From the NCBI GenBank assembly GCA_001247695.2, contig LGRX02014087.1, positions 1 through 11,390 on the forward strand: a DNA stretch of 11,390 nucleotides. The letters are read 5' to 3'. The notes beneath the pieces were generated by a model. That model did not search any database. It was given only the letters and a program-made list of their open reading frames with translations, and was not told the DNA's origin. The position numbers and the translations under genes were made by a program. Every line of letters begins with the position of its first letter. Position 1 is the first letter of the stretch. Origin of the DNA: Cymbomonas tetramitiformis. Taxonomy: Eukaryota; Chlorophyta; Pyramimonadophyceae; Pyramimonadales; Pyramimonadaceae. This document shows, piece after piece, positions 1-6,104 of this stretch.

Positions 1-65
1 TTAATGGTATCTGAAGCCCAAAATATCGAACTTTATTTTAAGATTGTAGCTAGCATGAAATCGAA
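1..65 (-). pseudogene. Predicted terminal exon of the transposase gene
   Basis: After the predicted acceptor at 66, the spliced frame continues for about 21 codons (VRFHASYNLKIKFDILGFRY then H) and stops at a TAA that is the reverse complement of bases 1-3. It has no recognisable domain of its own. The support is frame continuity across the splice. Confidence 0.4.
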
Positions 66-153
66 CTGCAATACATGGGGCGGGGCCGGGGCGGGATCCA
101 GGACCGACGGGTCCGGCATGTTGACTCAACAGGGGCGGCACGGTATCACATAC
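66..153 (-). other. Predicted last intron of the transposase gene, GC-rich
   Basis: Read on the minus strand, AG|GTATGT at 153 is a donor and TATTGCAG ending at 66 an acceptor. Splicing joins the 146-361 frame to a 65-base final exon that stays open until TAA at positions 3-1. The intron carries a CCCGCCCCGGCCCCGCCCC tract close to the acceptor. Confidence 0.5.
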
Positions 154-545
154 CTTCTGATAGCAGTGTGTCCCTGCCTTGACGCTCCATTCCGGATTTG
201 AACATCATTGAAACCCGCGAAGGTTCGGGGAGTGGATAAACAGGTGGCCTCGATCCTCGCGCCAAATCGCTCAACCCGCGACAAAGGTTTACGAGGCGCT
301 CCAACTCTATATTCTTCATGATGCTGGCCACCGGACTCGATCGCGTTCGTTTTGACCGCACGCTTCATTCGGCCAAAGTAGTCCTCGAAGCAAAACATCC
401 ATAGCTCACGTGCTGGACCGTACATCACGAGCTGCGGCACGACATGAGTAAGGAGATGCTGCATCATCACCAAATCGGCTGGTGACATATGATCTTCGCC
501 AAGCTTTAGGACCACTTTCACTCTCTCAATGAGACCTGGCATTTC
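154..545 (-). pseudogene. DUF4218 domain exon of the CACTA transposase
   Basis: This is the best-preserved exon of the transposase. It starts after a good acceptor (pyrimidine tract then CAG, 554-546) with EMPGLIERVKVV. It carries the DUF4218 core: a helix with HLLTHVVPQLV, then YGPARELWMFCFEDYFGRMK, matching the family pattern of H-L-x-H-L followed by GP, an aromatic residue, W, and F-E-R/D-Y. From about 350 the homology moves to the +1-shifted frame (SSPVASIMKNIELERLVNL), where family members have a 'PEASIMNxY' stretch. The first frame would run to a stop at 126-128 without homology, so the shift is a lesion. A GTATGT donor follows at 153. DUF4218 is the C-terminal domain of plant Tnp2 transposases and has no independent known catalytic role. 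Confidence 0.7.
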
Positions 546-701
546 CTGGAAAAGGCAAATAGCAGATATCAAAAAGAAATCGTATGGGTACAATATAAAT
601 GCGGACCTACTATGGCCACGTGGGTACTAAATCAGGGAAGCACCCCGCCCTCATCGGGGCGGGGTGTGGGACCTTCAAAAGAATTGTAGGGAGAGGTTTA
701 C
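546..701 (-). other. Predicted intron of the transposase gene
   Basis: On the minus strand AAG|GTAAAC gives a donor at 701, and a T-rich tract ending in CAG gives an acceptor at 546. Removing the 156 bases joins SPTILLK to EMPGLIERV in one frame, as expected within DUF4218. The intron contains a perfect 10-bp GC-rich inverted repeat at 641-666. The call rests on splice motifs and frame only. Confidence 0.55.
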
Positions 702-803
702 CTTCAGAAGAATTGTAGGGCTGACAACCTCACGAACGATGGAGCATATCTCCCCAACATAATCCGCGTGCAAAAGCCTTTCCACGAACCCATCCCGACC
801 AGA

Positions 804-811
804 CCAGCTCG
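804..811. repeat. Left 8-bp target-site duplication of the 812-1638 element
   Basis: CCAGCTCG directly abuts the left terminal repeat and is identical to 1639-1646. Confidence 0.85.
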
Positions 812-1638
812 TAAGGCTGCGGGGTAATTTTTTTGGTAAATTACCGGTGCGGTAATTACCGGTAAATTACCTGGTATTACCGACCCCCGTTTCTGAATTA
901 CCCTCCATACTTAAGATTTTACCGGTAAATTACCAATTACCGCATTGGTAATTTACCAATTACCAGGGATTACCTGGTAAATTACCAGTTCCCATTGTGT
1001 CAATTATCCCACTTTCAAGCTATCGAACGTAGGCATGCGGTCAGTTTTAAGTGCAATCTGAATTTTCGAAGAAACCGCGGCTATTTTAACAGCTGCATGT
1101 ATATATATATATATATATGATAATAGCTACATAAATAATAACATCTGCATATGTGATCGTGTTGCATATATGAGCATATAGCGTGCCAGAATATGCTCAC
1201 GCCGGCAACAGAGGTCCCTGGTGGAGCCTTTACACATGTTGAGGCGCCCTATATACCTCTGTCCTATGAAATATCGTGTCAATATCGGAATGGGCATAGT
1301 CAAAATTGGTTTCCGATCATGCTACCTCGCAGGGACCCGATCCATAAACCGCACCATGAAGAACTCGGATTTGTGATACTGTCTGTGCTTCTGGAAAAAA
1401 ACAATAGTATGGTGTGTGCACCTTCATCATCGCAATAGCAATATTATGTGCCGACAAAATTCTGATGGCCGATACAAACCCACACGAACTTTAAAAAATG
1501 AATTCGGAGCCTTGATGCGAAAGTTGGGTCATTTTGTGCAGGCGGTAAAATGTTGGTAATACCACTGAAAGTATTACCGGTAAATTACCCGGTATTACCA
1601 CACCCCATTTTCAAATTACCGGTAATTTCGCAGCCTTA
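812..1638. mobile_element. Non-autonomous hAT-like DNA transposon nested in the CACTA transposase
   Basis: The element begins TAAGGCTGCG and ends CGCAGCCTTA, a perfect 10-bp terminal inverted repeat. It is flanked on both sides by the same 8 bases, CCAGCTCG (804-811 and 1639-1646). An 8-bp duplication is the hallmark of the hAT superfamily. Both subterminal regions (about 824-992 and 1550-1628) are packed with TTACCGGTAA and GGTAAATTACC motifs in both orientations, the layout expected of subterminal transposase-binding sites. No hAT transposase domain is visible inside. The interior holds an AT dinucleotide run near 1098-1118 and an unremarkable 81-codon ORF (1193-1438). Dropping the element and one duplication copy restores an open frame in the host transposase for about 40 codons beyond the junction. 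Confidence 0.85.
824..992. repeat. Left subterminal cluster of TTACCGGTAA / GGTAAATTACC motifs
   Basis: At least eight interleaved copies of GGTAA, TTACC and the palindrome TTACCGGTAA occur here in both orientations, with a matching set at 1550-1628 at the other end of the element. In hAT elements such subterminal repeats are transposase-binding sites; that role is inferred here. Confidence 0.7.
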
Positions 1639-1646
1639 CCAGCTCG
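1639..1646. repeat. Right 8-bp target-site duplication of the 812-1638 element
   Basis: CCAGCTCG directly follows the right terminal repeat and is identical to 804-811. Confidence 0.85.
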
Positions 1647-1869
1647 AGAGATCAGGCAAAACTCCTGAAGTCATCGCCGTGATGCCCAATGCCGCCTTCA
1701 ATCTTCGAGGAATCATGAAATTCTCGTTAGCCTTCAGTTGCATAAGCTTCTGAGCCAGTGGCCCCCATGATTTTGGTGCGCTCAAAACGTCACGTAACCA
1801 CACGGCCATGGCTACCCTCGACGGCTTCGACGGTGCCCACGGAGAAGGTTTACCTGTCGTGGGCACAAA

Positions 1870-2456
1870 GCGACAGGTCAGGATTGCGCCCCTTGGCCCC
1901 TACTTGGGTCCCGCCCCCCGTACTGTTGGGGCAAACCTGGGTCGACATGGGTCCCATAATTTGAGTTGGCTGCCTACCCGACAAGTCAGTGAGTGCTTGT
2001 CAACGAACACGTGTAGCATTGCGAGGTTGCGGAGGTGCAACAGAAAGCGGCCCCGATTGACCTTGAACTCTCTTTAAAATCCGGCAGTTCGTGACCGGTT
2101 GCCACCACAAAATCTGATTTGTGTAAGCTTTGGACAAGTTGCTAAGCCGTGCATCAAGTCAAAGTACATGAGTATGACGTGGTACACCAATCACGGAGAA
2201 CGCGCAAGACATCACACCAAACTTCTTGAAACTTATCTTTCATTGCGCTTTGGAAGCGCCGTTCTTCGCCATGCCTTCGTGCAACACTTTACCATGCGTA
2301 TTTGTCGGACACGTTCATCAGAATTAGACTCAGTCTGGTACCGCCACACAGGTAAGTAAGTGCACAATCCGCAATTAATGGGGGCGGGGTTGGGGCGGGT
2401 GTGTGGCGGGATGAAGGCGGGTAGGGGCGGGGCGGGGGCGGGACTCCGGACATTGC
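1870..2456. other. Degraded interior of the CACTA element, no supportable gene
   Basis: Between the recognisable transposase segments there is no frame with visible homology. Two G/C-rich tracts occur, 1895-1930 (with CCCGCCCCCCGTAC) and 2380-2446 (runs of GGGGCGGGG). They resemble sequence in the predicted introns elsewhere in the window and may be intronic. Short open frames on the plus strand (2099-2359, 2360-2752) have no homology and oppose the transposase. Confidence 0.5.
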
Positions 2457-2881
2457 TTATAATAAAGCAACAACGCTCCTATCACGAACTTCTCGGTAAA
2501 GACGATAGGTACAAGTTAGGGGCATTGCGTTGGCGACATCCCGGACCAACGTGGGACCCATATAATAGGACCTATCTATACGAGTATGTGCAACCAAGAA
2601 TGGGCGGACCTCGGCGCTTTTGGAATTTCTACAGAAAGAACGTTTTCCCCATCTTGCCTTTCGCACTCCCAATGCCGGCGATCAGGCACTTCAAGCATCC
2701 CAATATGGCAGTCGCAGCCATTCGTCGAGATGCGTCCATAAGGCCAACGTAATCCACGAGTACCGCGTACACCATGCATCGGACTGTGAATGGTTCTTTC
2801 TCGTCAAAGTCAAAGTTCTCCCACAGACAGACCTTCGTTCCTCGCACTAGTACCGTCACTACCCGCCGTCAGTCAAACGAA

Positions 2882-2889
2882 CCGTTCGT
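2882..2889. repeat. Left 8-bp target-site duplication of MITE copy 1
   Basis: CCGTTCGT abuts the left terminal repeat and equals 3179-3186. Confidence 0.85.
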
Positions 2890-3178
2890 CAGGGTAGAAG
2901 TCTTCCAAAAATCTTTACGGCCCGTAAACTATATTTCCGCTGGCCCGCTTTCGGCCAAAACGGTCAAAGAAGAACAATGCCCGCCGCAGGCGCGAAATTT
3001 TGAAATTAAGTATGGGGGTTTGATAAAAAGTGGCATAAAATGCCTATATTTTTGGCCGAAGTTTGGCCGGCTCATGTTTTTGTGCGGCCCGGGGGCGAAC
3101 GCCCCTTCGGCCCGGTTTCGGCCCGGAGCGAGCTTCTGCGGCCCCGGGCCGGCCCGCCACGGTAAGACTTCTACCCTG
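2890..3178 (+). mobile_element. hAT-like MITE, copy 1 (289 bp)
   Basis: The element has perfect 15-bp terminal inverted repeats (CAGGGTAGAAGTCTT at 2890-2904 and its complement at 3164-3178). It is flanked by identical 8-bp duplications, CCGTTCGT, at 2882-2889 and 3179-3186. Terminal CAGGG and an 8-bp duplication fit the hAT superfamily. The interior is GC-rich and full of GGCCCG / CGGGCC motifs in both orientations, around an AT-rich middle, and encodes no transposase. A second, inverted copy lies at 10172-10453. Element plus one duplication is 297 bp, a multiple of three, so it does not break the surrounding open frame (2774-3958). Confidence 0.88.
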
Positions 3179-3186
3179 CCGTTCGT
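3179..3186. repeat. Right 8-bp target-site duplication of MITE copy 1
   Basis: CCGTTCGT follows the right terminal repeat and equals 2882-2889. Confidence 0.85.
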
Positions 3187-3214
3187 TCACCGCCCACCCG
3201 CCAGCACAGACATC

Positions 3215-3958
3215 ATGGTAAGACTCGTACGTAAGACCCGGGGCGGGGGTAAACCCGAGAAGAAAGTAACTCAGACCACACTTCCGCAGTCGGAGAACAC
3301 CCAGCTAGCGGAACTCATGCGGCAGTTCGCCGCACAGCAGACAGAAATGCAGGGCCTACGTCAGCAGCTGGCGGCAGGGCTAGTAGGTGCTTCTGCTGCT
3401 GTGCCTACGCCTCACCCGGGGGTCAAGGTGGAAACGGCTGCCCATGGCAGCACTCCTGGCGATGCGGCGGGGGTATTCCACACCACCAAGGAGGCCCCAC
3501 AGCATCTGGTGAAGTCGTCCTTGCAGTGCTCCACAAATTTGGTCTGCAGCAACAACCTCAAAAGTGGGGTGTGGACCAGTGGCTGCACCATATCAACTGT
3601 GGACGGAGACAGCCTGGACGACGCCGTGGAGAAGATTAAAACGGCTACTCCTGGCTTCTCCTACGAGTGCGTCCGCGAATACATCAAAAACCGCCTCACC
3701 TACATGAAATATCAGGTGACCACCCTGGGGCGGTGGAAATTAAAAACCACCAAAGAATGCCCCAAGGGGGGTTTTCAGCGCTTTGACGGCCCGGCCCGCG
3801 GAGTCCGTGTCGCTTCGGACGGCACGAGCGAGCTGGCCAGCAAGCAGATCACCGAGACGGTGCGCAAGTTCTTTGACGCTGAGCAGCCCACGGAGGGGCC
3901 CCTCTTCGAGGATCGCAAAGAAAAGTTGGAGTTGACAAAACAAGAAGGGAGATCCTGA
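3215..3958 (+). CDS. Uncharacterised 247-residue protein with N-terminal coiled coil
   Basis: I do not recognise this family. The start is placed at the ATG at 3215 (context ACATCATGG), which opens a basic N-terminus MVRLVRKTRGGGKPEKK. The frame is open back to 2774, but that extension runs through the MITE and opposes the transposase. Residues about 29-56 (QLAELMRQFAAQQTEMQGLR and on) look like a short amphipathic coiled coil. A Gly/Ala/Pro-rich linker follows to about residue 85. The C-terminal half (about 110-235) is mixed polar with scattered Cys (CSTNLVCSNN, SGCTIS) and looks globular. The last about 16 codons lie inside the first unit of a tandem array that continues past the stop, so the native C-terminus may have been replaced or spliced differently. 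GTAAG sequences directly after the ATG could also be donor sites. It may be a transposon-borne or host protein. I am confident only that the frame is long and protein-like. Confidence 0.5.
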   Translation: MVRLVRKTRGGGKPEKKVTQTTLPQSENTQLAELMRQFAAQQTEMQGLRQQLAAGLVGASAAVPTPHPGVKVETAAHGSTPGDAAGVFHTTKEAPQHLVKSSLQCSTNLVCSNNLKSGVWTSGCTISTVDGDSLDDAVEKIKTATPGFSYECVREYIKNRLTYMKYQVTTLGRWKLKTTKECPKGGFQRFDGPARGVRVASDGTSELASKQITETVRKFFDAEQPTEGPLFEDRKEKLELTKQEGRS

Positions 3959-4235
3959 GATCGAAAATATGGGGAGGAGATTGAAATGGGGCTGTCGAGG
4001 GGTAGGGGAGGAATGCCTCTTGCGGCAAGGATCGCAAGAAAGAAAAGTTGGGTTGAAACTAAAAACAAGAAGGAGATCCTAAGATCGAAAATATGGGGAG
4101 GAGATTGAAATGGGAGGCGTCGAGGGGGTAGGGGTACTCACGCGGCCGAGGATCGCAAAGAAAGTTGGGTTGACAAAACAAGAAGGAGATCTAAGATCGA
4201 AAACAAGGGGGAGAGAGAGAGAGAGCTGTCGAAGG
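3908..4235. repeat. Tandem array A, three units of about 120 bp
   Basis: The marker GATCGCAA occurs at 3911, 4030 and 4151 (spacings 119 and 121). Each unit continues with a purine-rich stretch containing AAAGTTGG, ACAAGAAGG, AGATC and, in the first two units, AAATATGGGGAGGAG. The third unit decays into a GAGAGAG run near 4212-4225. The strand is strongly purine-biased. The 3' end of the preceding ORF lies in the first unit. Confidence 0.85.
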
Positions 4236-4275
4236 GGTGAAAAGAATGATCCGGCCCAGGTGAGAGCAAATCGTG

Positions 4276-4690
4276 GACGGTGGCCGTCGGATTGAGCATT
4301 GCCCCCTCATGACCCTTATTTGGATAATCAATAGATCCCCTAATAACCTCGATCAACCCCAATAAAGATCCAGCGGTTGAAAGTGACCCGTAAACCTGGA
4401 GCGTCGGATCGAGCACTGCCCCCACTCATGACCTTTATTTGGATACCTAATAGACCCCCTAATAACCTCGATCAACCCCAATGAATCCGGCCGGTTGAAA
4501 GTGACCCGCAAACCTGGGCGTCGGATCGAGCTTTCTTTGCCCCCCACTCATGACCTTTATTTGGACCTAATAGACCCCCTAATAACCTCGACCAACCCCA
4601 ATAAAGATCCAACGGTTGAGAGTGACCCGTAAACCCGGAACGTCGGATCGAGCACTGCCCCCATTAGGAGACCTATTTGTATAAAAATTG
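4276..4690. repeat. Tandem array B, about three and a half units of 118-122 bp
   Basis: GACC(C/T)TTATTTGGA marks units at 4311, 4430 and 4552, with a diverged GACCTATTTG at 4670 (spacings 119, 122, 118). Other repeated blocks are CCCCCTAATAACCTCGA, CAACCCCAAT and GTGACCCG(T/C)AAACC followed by CGTCGGATCGAGC. There is no similarity by eye to array A. No coding sequence is supported. Confidence 0.87.
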
Positions 4691-4920
4691 CGGACTTGGT
4701 TTGGGCCATATCAGGCTTATCCGACCATTTCGGAGTGTTCGTTACTAAGACAGCACTCTATACATGTCTGTAACAATGAGTATGCCTTTCGTCAAACTAG
4801 ACAAAGGCACTAAAAAATAACAAAAAAATCCCTAAATTCAGTAAAAATATAAAATCAGGAAGTAATAAACCCACTAAACACGCAACAAAATGCACGGTGG
4901 CTGCGATAATGTATCCGACC
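4691..4920. other. Spacer between tandem arrays B and C
   Basis: This AT-rich, apparently single-copy sequence has A-rich runs near 4814-4828. No open frame, RNA gene or repeat is supported. Confidence 0.4.
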
Positions 4921-4924
4921 TACC

Positions 4925-5303
4925 CGGACTTAAACCCAAAACCCTAAACCCTAAACCCTAATTCGGTAAACCCTAAAGCGAACCATATTTATATAACACG
5001 TAACGTTCCGTGCGATCGGGTGAGATGTGTCTCCGAGCGGGTTACATCTTACCGATCTGCCCGGAACTACACCCCAAACCCTAAACCCTAATTCATCAAA
5101 CCCTAATGCGACCCATATTTAACACGTGACGTTCGATACGATCGGGTGAGATGTGTCACCGAGCGGGTTACATAATATCGATCTGACCTAAAACCTAAAC
5201 CTTAAACCCTAATTCGTTAAACCCTAATTGGACCCATATTTAACACGTAAGGTTCGAGGCGATCGATACGCGCGATCGACTGAATCTCATATTTAACACA
5301 CAA
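4925..5303. repeat. Tandem array C, about three units of 121-129 bp with embedded CCCTAAA telomere motifs
   Basis: Each unit has one or more CCCTAAA motifs followed by CCCTAATTC, a second CCCTAA, then CCATATTTA, ACACGTAA/GACGTT, GATCGGGTGAGATGTGTC and GAGCGGGTTACAT. The CCCTAATTC block recurs at about 4956, 5086 and 5207. A diverged fourth remnant with CATATTTAACACAC lies near 5288. The telomere motif is part of the satellite monomer here, not a free telomere. Confidence 0.82.
4942..4977 (+). repeat. Interstitial CCCTAAA telomere-type motifs (first unit of array C)
   Basis: Two perfect CCCTAAA units at 4942-4955 are followed by CCCTAA and another CCCTAAA at 4971-4977. This is the Arabidopsis-type plant and algal telomere repeat in its C-rich orientation. 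Confidence 0.8.
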
Positions 5304-5424
5304 AGAACCGGGACACATGCCCATTTTTTAGTACATTGATGCTCCCATAAGACACGAGTGTTCTCGAAATTACCACTATAAGTATAACTTCCACTACACG
5401 TTTTCATCTTTAATTATGACAGAC

Positions 5425-5754
5425 CAATGTATGACACTGCATCAACTAGACTCTATAACACTATGGCGTTGTGACGCTACTTCAATATGACACTACAGTA
5501 GTATGACATTATGACACTATACTAGTATGACACTGCAGTAGTATGACACTATAACAGTATGACACGATAGCAGTATGACACTTCAATAGTATGACGCTAT
5601 AGCAGTATGACACTTCAATAGTATGACGCTATAGCAGTATGACACTATAGTAGTATGACACTTCATGTAGTATGACACTACAGGTAGTATGACACTACAG
5701 GTAGTATGACACTACAGGTAGTATGACACTATAGTAGTATGACAGTATGACACT
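5425..5754. repeat. Minisatellite array D, 16-17 bp unit AGTATGACACTATAG
   Basis: About twenty imperfect copies of AGTATGAC(A/G)CT(A/T)(T/C)A(G/A) occur in direct orientation. Variants alternate (TATAG, TTCAAT, TACAGG), and three identical TACAGG units lie at about 5670-5720. There are no spacers of constant length, so it is not a CRISPR array. Confidence 0.85.
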
Positions 5755-5818
5755 TCGAACTTGCCATGGTCGTTCCATGGTCGATATCGAACTTGCCATG
5801 GTCGTTCCATGGTCGATA
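5755..5818. repeat. Two 32-bp direct repeats, each with two CCATGG palindromes
   Basis: Positions 5755-5786 and 5787-5818 are identical. Each unit runs TCGAACTTGCCATGGTCG then TTCCATGGTCGATA. Each unit therefore holds a pair of CCATGG palindromes 11 bases apart, and a partial third start (TCGAAG) follows. They end about 30 bases upstream of a TATA box and could be upstream promoter elements; that role is inferred. Confidence 0.85.
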
Positions 5819-5849
5819 TCGAAGATGTCCCGATTTCGATCGAAAACCA

Positions 5850-5857
5850 CTATAAAG
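5850..5857 (+). promoter_or_regulatory. TATA-box-like element (CTATAAAG)
   Basis: CTATAAAGG is followed about 25-35 bases on by a pyrimidine-rich CACTTCTTCATTCATTATTC, a plausible transcription start region. The upstream CCATGG repeats are close by. No convincing coding region begins nearby; the downstream leader is a 30-bp minisatellite and a telomere-type block, then the RING gene 1.1 kb away. Confidence 0.4.
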
Positions 5858-5908
5858 GTCGCTTCGCCTCACTTCTTCATTCATTATTCAAGAACCTCCT
5901 CAGCGACA

Positions 5909-6032
5909 CCACCTCCAAGAAACTCCTTCCCCAACTTCACCACCTCCAAGAAACTCCTTCCCCAACTTGACACCTCCAAGAAACTCCTTCCCCAACTTCA
6001 CCACCTCCAAAAAACTTCTTCCCCAACGTTCA
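5909..6032. repeat. Minisatellite array E, four units of 30-32 bp
   Basis: Units at 5909, 5940, 5971 and 6001 share CCACCTCCAAGAAACTCC followed by TTCCCCAACTTCA. Unit lengths are 31, 31, 30 and 32, so successive units fall in different reading frames and the open frame through them (5747-6061) is unlikely to be selected as protein. Confidence 0.85.
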
Positions 6033-6062
6033 CCACTCGACTCCAAGGCCCTCATTCCTGAA

Positions 6063-6104
6063 CCCTAAACCCTAAACCCTAAACCCTAAACCCTAAACCC
6101 TAAA
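6063..6104 (+). repeat. Interstitial telomeric repeat, six perfect CCCTAAA units
   Basis: Six uninterrupted CCCTAAA heptamers are bounded by CTGAA on the left and CGGTTG on the right. This matches the plant-type telomere sequence in the C-rich orientation. Being flanked on both sides, it is an internal block, possibly a scar of telomere healing or recombination, not a chromosome end. Confidence 0.92.

Larger units (their letters stand above)
1..2859 (-). pseudogene. Decayed CACTA-type (Tnp2/DUF4218) transposase gene, interrupted by a hAT-like element
   Basis: This is a broken transposase of the CACTA (EnSpm) superfamily, read right to left; the intact enzyme cuts and pastes its own element in the nucleus. 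The 2859-2629 segment has a Tnp2-like stretch ending in the metal-binding-type motif GCLKCLIAG. The frame then shifts at about 2640 into the segment ending at 2457. The 1866-1639 segment leads into DUF4218, which runs on through 803-702 and 545-146. DUF4218 hallmarks are HLLTHVVPQLVMYGPARELW and FEDYFGRMKR, then SPVASIMKNIELERL in another frame, so there is a frameshift at about 335-350. Two plausible introns lie at 546-701 and 66-153. After the second, the frame stays open to a TAA at 3-1. The region 1870-2457 gave no recognisable coding sequence. Frameshifts, the nested insertion and a missing N-terminus make this a pseudogene. The family call is fairly sure; the exon model is partly inferred. 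Confidence 0.72.

Noticed and set aside
126..593. Single 155-codon minus-strand ORF taken as one complete gene
   Set aside because: Only 350-545 matches DUF4218 in this frame. The homology continues in the shifted frame to 154, and the first 16 codons are intron sequence before an acceptor.
1193..1438. 81-codon plus-strand ORF inside the hAT-like element
   Set aside because: No hAT transposase motif and no homology recognised. It is probably a chance frame inside a non-autonomous element.
2099..2752. Two plus-strand ORFs (2099-2359 and 2360-2752)
   Set aside because: The second lies antisense to the transposase segment and crosses a G-rich non-coding tract. Neither has an ATG start or homology that I can support. 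A GTAAGTAAG donor-like sequence at 2351 is noted but not enough.
2890..3178. Protein domain in the MITE-derived part of the 394-codon frame
   Set aside because: The residues come from a GC-rich terminal-repeat element and look like chance translation, so the start was placed at 3215.
5425..5754. CRISPR array
   Set aside because: The units are 16-17 bp direct repeats without unique constant-length spacers, in eukaryotic-type DNA.
5747..6061. 104-codon ORF through the CCATGG repeat and 30-bp minisatellite
   Set aside because: Repeat units of 31, 31, 30 and 32 bp change frame from unit to unit, so the protein is not conserved across repeats. No convincing start.
6063..6104. True chromosome end
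   Set aside because: Unique sequence and genes continue on both sides of the six telomere units.
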